Assembly: GCA_023053545.1 (NCBI GenBank)
Contig: JAKZAN010000155.1
Location: 1-64,000 of the forward strand
Length of the DNA stretch: 64,000 nt
Origin: Lepidurus packardi
Lineage: Eukaryota; Arthropoda; Branchiopoda; Notostraca; Triopsidae
Direction of reading: 5' to 3'
Below the pieces are notes generated by a model. It saw only the letters and a list, made by a program, of their open reading frames with translations. It ran no database searches and had not been told where the DNA came from. Positions 1 through 12,500 of the stretch are shown here, one piece after another (position 1 is the first letter of the stretch; each line of letters starts with the position of its first letter). A program made the position numbers and the translations under genes.

Positions 1-234
1 CCCAACCCCAACCCCAACCCCAACCCCAACCCCAACCCCAACCCCAACCCCAACCCCAACCCCAACCCCAACCCCAACCCCAACCCCAACCCCAACCCCA
101 ACCCCAACCCCAACCCCAACCCCAACCCCAACCCCCCCAACCCCAACCCCAACCCCAACCCCAACCCCAACCCCAACCCCAACCCCAACCCCAACCCCAA
201 CCCCAACCCCAACCCCAACCCCAACCCCAACCCC
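1..234. repeat. Macronuclear telomere, (CCCCAA)n
   Basis: Unbroken tandem CCCCAA units run from the first base to about 234, read 5' to 3' as the C-rich strand, as expected for the left end of a chromosome. One unit at 132-140 is irregular, with seven C before AA. The C4A2 unit is the type known from Tetrahymena and Paramecium relatives; hypotrich ciliates use C4A4. The first gene starts only about 150 bases inside the repeat. Confidence 0.97.
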
Positions 235-384
235 TTCCCTTCTGATAGTCGTTTAACTCGATCAGCATAGCCCCGCTTCTGGACACAACAGTGATCTCAA
301 ATTAGTATAGCTCTTGTAGTACACACTTCAATATAAATATATTACTTCCAATCAATACCCAAGACTCACTCTACCTACACAAAA

Positions 385-915
385 ATGAACCCTGTCAAAG
401 ATAAAATCCGAAAATTTCAGCTCAACATGAGCAACTCTGCCTACAAGAGCACCAATGATGACATCGCCGGTAGCCGCTGTACGCCCTATAATGTGTCATC
501 GTTCTAGCAATCTGAGCCCTCCTTCGTCCCCTCATTACCCAATAACCAAAACTCACTGTATATGCGTCAATTCCAAGCAAACAGCACTCATGGATCAGGT
601 AGGACATCTCTTCTATCCAGACCGTCTATGGGTGAATCTGGTGGCAGCCAGGTTGGGAGGCTACAGAGGAGGATCCGAGAGAAGGAGTAGGAAATCAGGG
701 AGTTCACGAGTAACCTGTACCTTAGAGAGCTGTCGTATGACCAATAACTGGAAAGCCGGGAACGTGAGTTATAATAGCAAATGCGTGATGCGCATCTGCG
801 GTTGCTGCACGAGTCGCGGCGCAACGAGATGCTGCAACAGTAATTCTAGGACTTGCTGCACCAACAGACAATGCAGACCCACCATTATGTGACAGGCTCT
901 TTCCCGTATATCTGA
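385..915 (+). CDS. Small coiled-coil protein, first gene inside the telomere
   Basis: A 176-aa protein from ATG 385 to TGA 913-915. Seven in-frame TAA/TAG codons are read as Gln, so a standard-code search misses it and reports a wrong frame at 455-892. Residues 1-90 are polar and rich in Ser, Asn and Gln. Residues about 91-165 are charged and heptad-like (Glu, Arg, Leu, Gln), predicting one coiled coil. No catalytic motif, signal peptide or membrane segment is visible. No introns. I do not recognise the family; a cytoskeletal or basal-body structural role would fit but is only a guess. Confidence 0.82.
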
Positions 916-1038
916 AGGAGGGTTTTAAATATCTAACCAACGGGGTAAGGTTGTTCGGAATAATTTTATATGCAAATTGTTTTATGCACAATTCGGTACA
1001 CTCTTTCCAATTATATAATAAAGGCATATCATCTACAA

Positions 1039-2555
1039 TCAGGGGAATTGGACATATGAAGCTCCATGGGCGGGGATCGTCTAGAAGATTATGTTGTCGA
1101 TCCCGTGCTCTTCGATCTGCTTGCTAAATTGTTCATGGCTATAGAATTCGGACTTCATGGTCGCGATAAAGGATTTGACATTCTTCTCGGGAACCAAGCT
1201 GACGGTGCACCCGCCCCAACCAGCTCCAGTCAACCTGCTCCCCAAAGCTCCAGACTTCAGAGCTAGTGCAGTGATCTGGTCGATAAGATTCGAGGAGCAG
1301 TCGTACAGTTATTTACACGATTTCTGGCTTTCATTCATGAGTCGGCCAAGAGTTTCAGCTACGTATTTTCGAGAACGATGTCAAGTAAGAGTAAAAAATA
1401 TTCTTTACCTTTAGCCTCAATGGGGAGGTTGGAATGGCAGATTTAAATGAAGCGAAGCACTCTCGCTGCCTCCTCAAAGACGTGTTTGGCTGCCTCGTGA
1501 AGCCTAAAGTGTGTGTTGGACTCCATGACAATCTCGTAGTTGGCCAGGTCGCCGATATACACCTCAGCAGCCACCCCTAACTCGTTGTAGATATCCAGCA
1601 ACGTATAATCCTTTCTGGGTAAAAATTGATCAACAATCTGTCCCATATTGCCAACGTCAATCTTTAAGTACTCCTGCAGCTCCCTCAGAATCTTCCACTT
1701 GTTGCTTATTTTTTTGTCGATTTTGAGTTTGCGGGCCAAGAGGTGTATTGCTAACCTACACTCGCACACCCGTTTGTTATATCTGGTTCCCAGAGTCTCC
1801 AACTTCTTGCTCTCCTCAAGGGAGTTCATGATGACGAATTTATAGCCTTCTGGAAGTATGACTTTATGGCTCCTAATAGGATTGAACTCAATAAACAGGC
1901 AAACCTGTTTTTCGCCCAGGATGGAGATCGACTGATCCATACCTCCCGTATTCACTCCGATCGATCTTTCGTAGCTGATTACATTATCAATCATTGTGTT
2001 TTTGTTCATATACGGGGCTAAGTTATTGGCACGAGTCGCAAGCAGAGCACAGCAGACGCAGAAGCTAGACGAGCTAGACAGACCAGCAGCCATCGGGACG
2101 TTGCCTGAAACTATCAGTTGAAGCCCCTTGAACTTCATTTCGTTCCATGCTTTCTGCAGCTATTCTGGTAAGTTGGGGAGTTTGTGTGACTCCTTGGTCG
2201 CCGAAGAGTAGCCAGCGAACATATACTTTAGATAGGGATCAATGTAATCGACTTTCTTCAAAGGGTCATTAGTGATGACGGCGGAAGGGAAAGCAGAGTT
2301 GACGTGAGTTATATAGATGGTGGGTTCTTCGATGATTCTGCCTGCGATCAGACAGTCCTTCTCGATAGCGAAAGGCAACACTCCATAACCTTCGTAATCA
2401 ATGTGCTCGCCGATGAGATTGACGCGGCCAGGAGCCCTAACGTAGAATTCAGGGGCTGCGGCATAGGTGTCCGCGAACTTCTTGGCGATGGTTTGGTAGC
2501 GGTGGGATTCGTCGGTGCTGTAGAGCTCAGCGAGTGTAAATGTTTTAATCTCCAT
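1039..2555 (-). CDS. GALK2: GALK2-type galactokinase / N-acetylgalactosamine kinase
   Basis: A 488-aa GHMP-family sugar kinase of normal length, expected in the cytosol, phosphorylating galactose or GalNAc at C1. All three family motifs are visible: the N-terminal signature GRVNLIGEHIDYEGYGVLP (about residues 43-61), the ATP loop with VPMAAGLSSSSS (about 151-163), and LTGAGWGGCTVSLVP near the C terminus (about 425-439). GVNTGGMDQSIS and the surrounding sequence resemble GALK2 more than GALK1. One 50-nt intron (1359-1408, GTAAAG...CGTAG) is needed to restore the frame. Several in-frame TAA/TAG read as Gln, including one at 2160-2162. It converges on the 385-915 gene. Confidence 0.93.
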
Positions 2556-2746
2556 GAGATCCGGAGTATCTAGGATTTTATTTAATAATATTGGACTCCG
2601 GAGTAATCAAAAGTCTTCTTCAAGCCCCTTTTCCTCCCAATCATATATTTGGGATACGAACAAACACCCCTAATAACTTGTCAATCAAGAACCCACACTT
2701 TCTATCCTATTCCTCAAAAATCAATAAGCGAATTGCTACATACTCA

Positions 2747-3280
2747 TCACATATTGGTGGCTCTCGTCAACACATGCTGGAACTGCTCTTCGGACACGAT
2801 ACCGTTCTTGTCTCCTCCGTTCGCCTCGATCAGCATCAGCTTCAGTTCGTCATCGCTCATCGTCTCGCCTAGCTCCATTGCGATCTTCTTCAGATTGGCA
2901 AATGTGATCATCTTGCCGTCTTCGAAGGCAAACAGCTGGAAGGCTCTCTTTATCTCCTCATCGGACTACTTCTCATTCATCTTGGCAGTCATGATTTGCA
3001 GGAACTCTGTGTAGTCGATGGTGTTGGTATTGTCTTTATCCTTCTGTTCTGAGTTAAGGTCAGAGATCAGCTTCTTGATTTCATCCTTCTTGGGCTCAAA
3101 GCCTAGTGCTCGGAGTGCCACTTTGAGCTCTTTGATGTCGATGACTCCAGAGCCATCAGCATCGAACAAGTCGAATGCTTCTTTGATGTCTTTTTTCTGT
3201 TTTTCGGTGAGTTCCTGGCGGAATGTCTCCTTGGACTTGTTCTTCTTGGTGGGTTTCTTAGTGTCTTTCTGGTCGTTCAT
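2747..3280 (-). CDS. Centrin (EF-hand calcium-binding protein)
   Basis: A 177-aa centrin/caltractin-type protein with a basic Lys/Thr-rich N-terminal tail, then four EF-hand units. EF1 ([12 protein letters not shown]) is canonical. EF2 carries an insert ([20 protein letters not shown]). EF3 ([13 protein letters not shown]) and EF4 ([14 protein letters not shown]) lack standard spacing and may bind calcium weakly or not at all. In-frame TAG at about 2966 is Gln. It ends with tandem TGATGA. Centrins act at basal bodies and in ciliate cortical contractile fibres. No introns. The 302-base gap on its 5' side should hold the promoter. Confidence 0.92.
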
Positions 3281-3582
3281 GGTGTCTCGTTCGGAGGGTT
3301 GTTAGGAGATTGGAAGGGCAGATGCAGGTCGAGGGTTCCTTTTTCGTGGAATAAAGTTTTTATAATGATTACTAGGGTTTGTGTTTTAAATTCTGGGATG
3401 AACTAAAATAAGTATGTAGAGAATATGAAGAAGCAAGCAGATCAGTTTCATATATTTAAAAATGCACACTACGAAATACGGTGCAGGAGCAAGGACAAAC
3501 ACATAAGATATGCAAGCACAAATCAATACTCATTCACTTAAAATAAAATCCCAATTAATGTAGTCACACATAAATTTACACT
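3281..3582. other. Intergenic spacer 5' of centrin
   Basis: 302 bases between the centrin start and the 3' end of the giant Cys-rich gene. AT-rich toward the giant gene. I see no coding signal or RNA gene. Confidence 0.6.
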
Positions 3583-6500
3583 TCAGTTCGTCAGCATCTC
3601 GAATCTGCAAGCCACTCCCTTGTTCCATGCACGAGGGTAGATTCGCAACTCTGTCGCCAGCACCGGGTAGTCAAAACTGATTGTCACGAACCCTGTCGCA
3701 TTGCTAGATCCCTGGAGTCCGATGCAGCTGTTCAAGCAGATAAACGGAGAAGATGGCGAGTTGTTGTTCTTGTACTGGATCACGAAAGAGCTGATCCATT
3801 CCGAATTGCCATCGCCTTGGATTTGCACAGCTTCCACAGCTACAATGCTATTGCTTCTGTAGCCGACGTACTGGCTTTGGTCCATCGTGGAGGCTTTCCA
3901 AACCTGGTTGGACCCGATGCGTGGGTAGAAGTTAGACGAAGTGAGGCTGGTCGAAATAGAGCTGTAGATCAGAGTCACGTCTGATTTAGATGACATCGGG
4001 GAAGTGAGGGAGATGTTCTTGTAGCAGTGGGTTCCGCTGCGCACATAGGTGGGTCTGCATGTGATTTCGTCGCCAATTCGGGCTTCGATACCGGGTGGGG
4101 TATTGATGCATACGTTCGAGATAAGAATGAAGCCATTATTGCAGGCCAAGCAAATGGTGTTGTCCATGAAGGCGAATCTGATGCAGTTGGGGTCTTTGGG
4201 CACGCACACATTGCATGATGGACACAGTTTGTAGTCGCCTGAGCATTTGCTGCAGGTATTCGTGGTAGTATTGAACACGTCACAACTATCGGATGGAGTG
4301 CTCTTCCGAACGCATAAGCCATTTTCGAAGACTGATCCGAAACAGCAGCCTAAGCATTTCCCTGATTGATCCACATTCACACAATTGGGAGGATAAGGTG
4401 AGCATGAGCCCAAGATGTCCAGATAGTACATATTTTCACAGGTCTGGCAGTTTCCAATATCGTTGTAGATGTAACAGTTGGGGACAACAGTGCTGCAAAC
4501 TCCATTGCGCAGCACACTACTTGCGATGCACTTAGTACAAACTCCTGTGTTCGAGTCGAGTTGAACACAGCTCTTAGGTAACTGTGTGCATGTTCTCATG
4601 AATGGATAATAACCATCGATACAGTCGGTACACTCTCCGCTCGCTGAGAAGTTTTTACAGTAGTTGGAACCGAAAACACAAAGGTTGCCAATCAGTCTCG
4701 CACCTGCAATACAGGTTTAGCATACTCCGTTAAGGCCAACGGCTACACAGTTCGGAGGCAGCCTGGCGCAAGTTCTGGTGGCATTTCTCAAGTAATATCC
4801 CGTAACACAACTGACACACCTCTGTTGACCATCATAGTTTATGCACCAAGGCACAGCCCTGATACAGTCTCCATTCAACAGAACAAATCCTTCGATACAG
4901 CTAATACAAGTACCTTGCGCATCCACGGAAGAACACATTGAGCTCTTCCTGCAAGTGCCATTGACAGTAAGTGTGAATCCTTGGATGCAGCTCGAGCAGG
5001 CTCCGTTGTTTGAAGAGTAACTCAGGCAGTTTGGAACAGCAGTGACACATTTAGCATTAACTAATTGCAAACCAGGTAAGCAGTCGGTACAGAGTCCTGC
5101 ACTGGAGTAATTGGCGCATTTTGGATCTGCTTCAATACAGATAGTACCTTGTAGGATGCTACCAACCTCACACTGGAAACAGGTTCCGTTATCGAAGTAA
5201 GTGTTGCATCGTTGGATACTCACTACACAGACTTTGTTGATGGAAAGTGAGTAGTTAGGGACACAGGTTGCGCAAATTCCTCGATTGTCAAGGGTCGCAC
5301 AGTTTACAGGCCTCAACAAGCACCTGTTGTTCGCAAGAGTGAAACTGGGCATACAAGCAGTACACAGGCCAGCTTCGGAATAAGACATGCAGGAGGGAAT
5401 GATCTGAATGCATCTGTTGGTTCGGGTGATGGTGTAGCCTGTCTGGCATGAGATGCAGAGTCCCTATATGGAATACCTAGCACAGTTTTATTGCAGTCTC
5501 ACGCAAGAGCCGTTCAAAGTTGAAAATCCTGTTGCACAGGCCGAGCAAATACCATTGTCTAAGTAGCTTCGACAGTTAGGAATGACTCTGAAACAGGCAC
5601 CGCCGGCCAGAACGAATCCATTTAAGCAGGAACTGCAGGCTCCGTTTCCATAGGAAGCACAGTTAGGAGGGAGGGTTACGCAAGCTCCATCGACGAGAGC
5701 GAAGCCAGTGTTGCATACAAGACACATGAATGAGCTCCGATCATAGGTGGAACAACCAGGCAAGTTGAGAACACAAACTCCATCAGTGAGATTAAAGTTA
5801 GGCAGGCATGACGAACATGTTCCATTAGAGATGGCAGAACTACAGCCTTGAGGCAGAAGAACGCAGTCAAATTGAGTGTTGAGGTAGAGTCCTCTCTCAC
5901 ACCTCTCGCAGTTGTCTTTGCTATCATAGTTCAGGCAGTTAGAGATTCTACCGATACATTTTCCATTATTCAACAGATAATCGCCGGAACATCTAGTACA
6001 CATACCTTGGTTGTCGACGTCCACGCAGTTGAGTGGGAATCGGATACAGTTACCGTCCTTCACATAGAAGAGGGGCATGCACATCAGACAAGCTCCGGTT
6101 GTTGTATTGTAGCTCAAGCAGCGGGCATCGACCGTAATACAACCCTTTCCATTAGATTTGAAGGGTGCCCTACACTCCACGCACATTCCTTTCTCATTTA
6201 GTCGAAGACAGTTTTAGGGAAGCTTGTAGCAGAGCCCTTCGACCTCTGCAAATCCAGTAGCACATGCCAGACAATCGCCGCGATTAGAGTAGGAGTCGCA
6301 ATTGTCGATGGGGGCGACACAGGTTGATGCGTTGGTGAAGATGTAGCCTTTAACACAGCCGATGCACTGTCCTTGGGAATTAGCAGTGGCACAGTTCGGA
6401 GCTAAAGCCACACATGCATCTCCTATAAGAGTGAATCCTTTGGAACATCCAGTGCATTTTCCAGATACGAGATCGTATGATGTGCACGAAATAGTCTAGA

Positions 6501-9500
6501 TAATGCAAGTATCATTATCAGAGAGGGTGAATCCCATATTGCAGAACTCGCAAAGACCATCGGGAGTGTTGAGGAGGCAGTTGGGAGGAGTAGGCTTGCA
6601 AGTACCCTCAGTCGTGGCATAATATCCGTCGAAACAAACCATGCAGAGTCCCTTGGAGTCGTAGGTGGTGCAGCCGTAAATCTTCTTGAAGCATTTACCT
6701 CCACTGAGGACGAGATCGTTCTCGCATGAAATGCATTTACCCTGATAATCAAGAGCCGTGCAACCATTCTAAGGTTTTATGCATTGTCCATTCACCAGTG
6801 AAAAGCCGGAAAGACACTCTGCGCAGCTTCCATTCTTATCATAGCCGTTACATCCGACAATAGAGGCAATACATCTTCCTGAGTTAAGGATGAAGCTTGG
6901 ATTACATTGTGTGCATAATCCAGTCGCAGAATCTTGAGCCTGACAGTTGGGTTGGATTCTAAAGCATGTTTTGCTGTCGCCACTGGGTAAGAAGCCTGTG
7001 GAGCACTGAGCACATCCTTCAGTGCTATACCTAGTACAATTGTTGATGCTAGAGATGCAGCGCCCAGATACCAAATTGAATCCTTCGCGACAGACATCAC
7101 AAACTAGAAGTCTATTGACGCTAATGCAGCCGACGGGGAGAGGTACGCATAATTTTCCGCCAGCGTTATAGTAGTTTTGGGCACAGATGTCGCATTCAGC
7201 GGTGAAGCTGTTGTAGCTAAGGCAGTTCAGAATGTTGGCAACACACATATTGCCGTTGAATCTGAATCCTGAAGTGCAGGTGGTACAACCAGCTTGACTA
7301 TAAGCGATACAGTTTGCTACTTGGGTATAACAGATGCCTTGGAAGAGGTCGAATCCGTTTTGGCAGTTCAGACACCAAACTGATCCAGTCGAGAGTCTTT
7401 CATCGCTAATCTGAGTACAACCTCTGGGAAGGGCAATACACTGATTATTGGAGAGGTAGGAACCATTGATGCAAGAGGCACAAACGTTGCCTCTATAGGT
7501 AGCGCAGTTTGAGACATTAAGCACACAAACGTTATTCTGTGCAAGGAAATATCCGTTGTCGCAAGCAGCACATCTCTGTTGAGCATCAAATCTAACACAG
7601 CCGGTGGGGAGTTGGACACAGAATCCATTGACTGGTAAGTAACCGGGTACACATACTTTGCATTCTTCCTTATCGTATTTCTGGCAGAACGGGGTCACAT
7701 CTCGGCATTGACCGTTGGTAAGTCGGAAGCCGAGAGCACAACCCAGACAAACTCCTTCTCGTGTGAAAGTCGTGCACTTGGGGACTTGAGAGGCGATGCA
7801 CAAGTTATCAGCGTTGACATAGTAGTCGAAATCGCATTCTTGACAACCGCTGTTATTGTATTTCTGACAATACTGAAGATTGACGCAAAGACCTCCAACA
7901 GCTGTGAAGGGAGCAACACATCTGGTACACTTCACGAAGTTATCTACTTGCTGACAGTTAGGGATAGGGATGGGGGCACATGCTCCATTTGTCCAGTAAG
8001 AACCAGAGTTGCAATCTTGTGGGGCGACGTAAACACACTCTCCGTTCCTAAGGTTGAAGTTGTTTTCGCATTGGAAACATTCGAGACTGTCCTGGTTGTA
8101 GGAGGTACAGTTCCGAGCCAGACAACGACCGTTATTGCCCACGAAACTGAAGCGAGGCAGACATTCAGTACACACCGATCCGTTGAACTGGGCACAGTTT
8201 CGGATACGGCAGTAGCCCGAAAACAGATTGAACCCGGGGAAGCATTGCAGACAACGGGTAGAAGCAGGATCATACTGTGAGCACCCGATCGATATGAAGT
8301 CGCTCTTCACACATCCTTTATCTTGTAGGAAGAAACCTGGTTTGCATTGGTTGCAGTAGACGTTATTTTGGTCATAGGTATTGCAGTTTCCAGCCACACA
8401 GTAATTGCCCATCAGACTAAAGCCATTAATGCATGCTAAGCACTTGCCATCGTTATCGTATCTGGCGCAAACAGCTTTTTCGCAGATACCGTTAACTAGA
8501 TCGAAGTTGCTAGCACATCGAATACAAGACCAGCCATTGTAGTTCACGCAGTTAGCAGCCAGGCAGGTCTTATTGGCCTGCAGAACGAATCCCGAGGCGC
8601 AAGTTCTGCAGTCATTCTGATTATCGAAATCGAAACAACCGAGGGCCACACACATGTTATTTTTTAGTTAGAAACCTCGGATGCAAGTTAAGCAGAAGCC
8701 AGAGTCAGAGTTGATTTCTTGACAATTTTTTACAACGCAAGTTCCATTGTTGAGGGTATAACCGACGACACAAGATTGACAAACCCCTACAGAAATGTAG
8801 GATTTGCACGGGTCAGGAGCCATGCAGAAGCCTGTGGTCCTATCGTACTCGAAGCCGAGGATGCATCGTGAGCATGTACCAGTGTTAGGATCAAGTGTGA
8901 GGCAGTTTCCGCTGATACAAAGACCATCCCTAAGTCTGAATCCAGTAAAGCACTCAGAACATTGGCCTGTAAAAAGATCATACTTGGAACAGTTTCTAAC
9001 TAAACAGGTTCCGCTTTGCAGGAGATATCCAGTAGTGCACTCGAGACAAGTATCCATATTGTTTCTGAGGCAATTAGAGAAGACACAGTAGTTGTTTCGA
9101 GGTTGCATACCTGGAGTACAGGCGAGACACAGTCCGTTACTGGAGAATTGACTGCAGTTTTTGGCTCTGCATGTTCCGTTGGCCAAGGTGTACCTGGGAT
9201 CACAAGCAATACAGTCTCCGCTAAGGGGTTGGTAGCTGGTGCAGTTCGAAGCGAGACATTTCATCGAGTTGATCTCGAAAAAAGGTAAACATTCTGCGCA
9301 AGTCAGATCAGCATTCCATTTACGGCAGTTTGCTGTGACACATAGCCCGTCGGTGTTAAGCACAAATGGAGACTGGCATTTCTGACAGAGGTTCGAGTTG
9401 AGAGCGTAACTTATGCAGTTGTTGGTCATGCACATTCCTGAGTTAAGGTTGTAACCAGGCAGACAAACGCTACAGTCGCCAGTTGGGGTTACTTCTGAAC

Positions 9501-12500
9501 AAAATGAAGCGACACAGAAGTTGTTTCTAAGGGTGAACCCAGGAATACACTCAGTACAGAGAGTATTCTGGCCGTAGGTTTTGCATCTGGGGTTTCTGCT
9601 GCAAATGCCTGCGTTCATGATATATCCATCAAGGCAGCGGGCACAAGTTCCAGTGTTGGTCCAGTTGGAGCAAAATGAAGCAACACAGATATTGTTTCTG
9701 AACTCAAAACCAGAGGCACAACTAGCACAACGACCGGTAGATTCGACCATGCAGTTCAAGAAGTAGCACAGGCCTTTTGAAAGATAGAAGCCTGCATTAC
9801 AAGTCGTGCACTCTTGGTTATTGTTCTGGAAGGTCCTACAATTGCTTACAATACACAAGCCTTCGCTGGAGGCCATGTATCCTGGGATACATTCTCTGCA
9901 GGTGCCATTTGTGTTCTAGTTCAGGCAGTTGTTGGCCTGGCAATACCTGTTGGCAGTCAAACTATATCCAGCAGGGCAGGTGGAACAGGTAAGTCGGGCA
10001 TCGTAAAGAGAACAGATGCGAGAAATGCAGATACCGTTGTTATTCAGAGTGAAACCTGTGAGACACTCCATACACTCAACTTGTGTCTTGTAGGTCTTGC
10101 ACCCACCCATATCAAAGTTGCTAAAGACACATTATCCATTGATGGGGACGTAGTTGGGCTCGCATATTGTGCACTTTCTTAGCACAGTGTACTCGATACA
10201 TCTTTCAGGGTTCCTGAGGCATCGCTGGGATAGTAGATAATTGAGGGGGGCACATTGGGTACACGTTCCATTGACATACCGTACGCAGTTCTAAGTCCAG
10301 AGCACGCAGTCATCGTTAAACAGCCTGAAGTTATTGGCACATCCAATACATCTGCTGGCGTTATTCCTATCAGTCGCGATGCATCGGACACCGATATCCA
10401 GGCATCTACCATCACTCAGATAGAATCCTGCTTCACATCTGCTGCAGCTGCCGTCTGAGTTATAAGCACTACAGTTTCTCACAATGCTCGCACAGAGATT
10501 GCCGTTGTTGACCAGAGAGAAACCATTTACGCAACGCTGACATTGCATGATGGTCTCGTTAAAGGTTCTGCAGAGGACAGGCATTGGATAGCAATTGCCA
10601 TTACTAAGAAGGACGTGCCCAGACTGACAAGCGGTACATCTGCCAACATCAGAGTAGGTTACACATCGGTCAATAATGGCTGTGCAAATTCTTTGAATGA
10701 GTTGGAAGCCAACAGAGCAGGTAACACAGGAACCATCGTCAGTATAGTTAGCGCAGTTCCTAGGGATGAGTACACAGTTATTAGATCTGCTCAAGAAATA
10801 GCCTTGGATACATCTCTGACAGACGATGTTCTGATCGAACAAGGCACAGTTCTATACGATATTTCTCAAACAAACACCTCCGGCAAGGAAGAAGCCTGCA
10901 TTGCACCGGGCACAGACTGTGGAGTTGGGAACCAAGGCAGCACATTGTTATCTAGCTCTACAGACTCCGTTAACCAGGAAATAACCGGTTCTGCATGTTT
11001 GGCATATACCTCTATTGTTATATCCGCTGCAGAAGTTATCCTTGATGATACAACGGTTATTTTCAAGAGTGTAGTAATTCGCACACTTTGTTATCATGCC
11101 TGTGCTGAAGTTCATTTCAGCAGCGTTGTAGTCCAGTGCGAGGGACGCTCTGAAGTCGTTGGAGAAAGAATATCCAATAGAGTTAGTTCCTGTAGGATTG
11201 CCCATGCTGTCGAAGCTCGAAGAATAGATTTTCTTGTTGTAGCAGGAACCGTTGACCAGAGCGTAGTCTGTGTTGCATAGTCTGCACGTATTATTGGTTC
11301 CCAGACTGATGCATATAGAAGAATCGTTGCTACAGGTGACAGGGTCGGCGAGGTGGAAGCCAGCTCTACAGGATCTGCAGTTGCCCATTTGATCATAGGC
11401 TTGGCAGTTCGGCCTTTCTCTGACGCAGTTGGATAAGATATTAATGTAAGCGGCAATACATATTTCTGCGTTTCCAGATGCACTCCAGTTGATGGTAAAG
11501 CGATGAGCGACAATGAATTCCGATGTCAGGTAGAAATCGCGGGGCACTACACTACAGTTACCTTTTGAGTTGTAGTCTAGACAAAATAGTTGCCAAAAAA
11601 CGCACCTTCCATTCAGGAGAGCGAGGCCACTCTGACATGCGAGGCATCTTCCCTGGATGTCCACTACCAAGCAATAGGCTGGTAGAGGATCACATATGAC
11701 TGTGTTAAGGAAAAAACCTGCAAGACAGTTTTCGCAACCTCTAGCGTTGTAAAACTGACAGTTATCCACTCGGCGGACGCAAGTTGAATTGAACATCATG
11801 AATCCGCTAGCACATTGAGAACAAACGAAGTTTCTATCAACCTCGATGCATCCATTTGAATGGGGTGTGCAAGTTCTTTCTCTGATGTAGTAGCCTCCGA
11901 AGCATTGCGCACAGACACCTGTCGACTGTTCATAGTCCAGACAAAAGTCAGTCCAGAACACACAGATGCCATTGAATAGAGAAGTAATGTTGGTGCACTG
12001 GGTACACATTTGCCTATTGTCCATTTGTAGACAGTTTCGGGACAATTTGTAGCATGCGCGATTGATGAGTTGGTAGCCGTCGATACACTTTCCGCATCCG
12101 GCGTTGTTGGGTAGGGGCTCCAGACAGGACTGTACCACAACGCAATTGATCTTGTCTGAAGTCAAGTTGTAGTTTTGTTTGCATTTGCTACACACCTTCA
12201 GGATGTAGTCGGGAATCAGACAGTTCGGGTCTTCATACAGACATCTGCCGTTGTCGAGATAGAAGAAAGCTGGACAGCTTGCACATTGGTTGTCGGCAGA
12301 GACAGTGAGACAGTCCATTCGCTGTTGGATACAGCGACCCTGCGCGTTAAGGACGAATTGGAAGTTGCATCCAATACACCTTTGGTTGAAATCAATGACA
12401 TTGCAATTGAGGTCATCGGGTTTTGGTGGCAGGAAGCAGGATCCGAAGATGAGATTGTACCCTAGGTATAATGTTTATGAATGTGATGGGCTTACTTGGG

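Noticed and set aside
1-234. Short tandem repeats as a possible CRISPR array
   Set aside because: The units are contiguous hexamers without spacers at a chromosome end; they are telomeric.
455-892. 145-aa plus-strand ORF
   Set aside because: It overlaps in another frame the 176-aa coiled-coil gene (385-915), which has better composition and an upstream start under the ciliate code.
7708-8280. 190-aa ORF on the plus strand
   Set aside because: It is antisense to the giant Cys-rich gene, with no domain; it is a by-product of that gene's repetitive codon pattern. The 10543-11280 and 19773-20552 plus-strand ORFs were rejected for the same reason.
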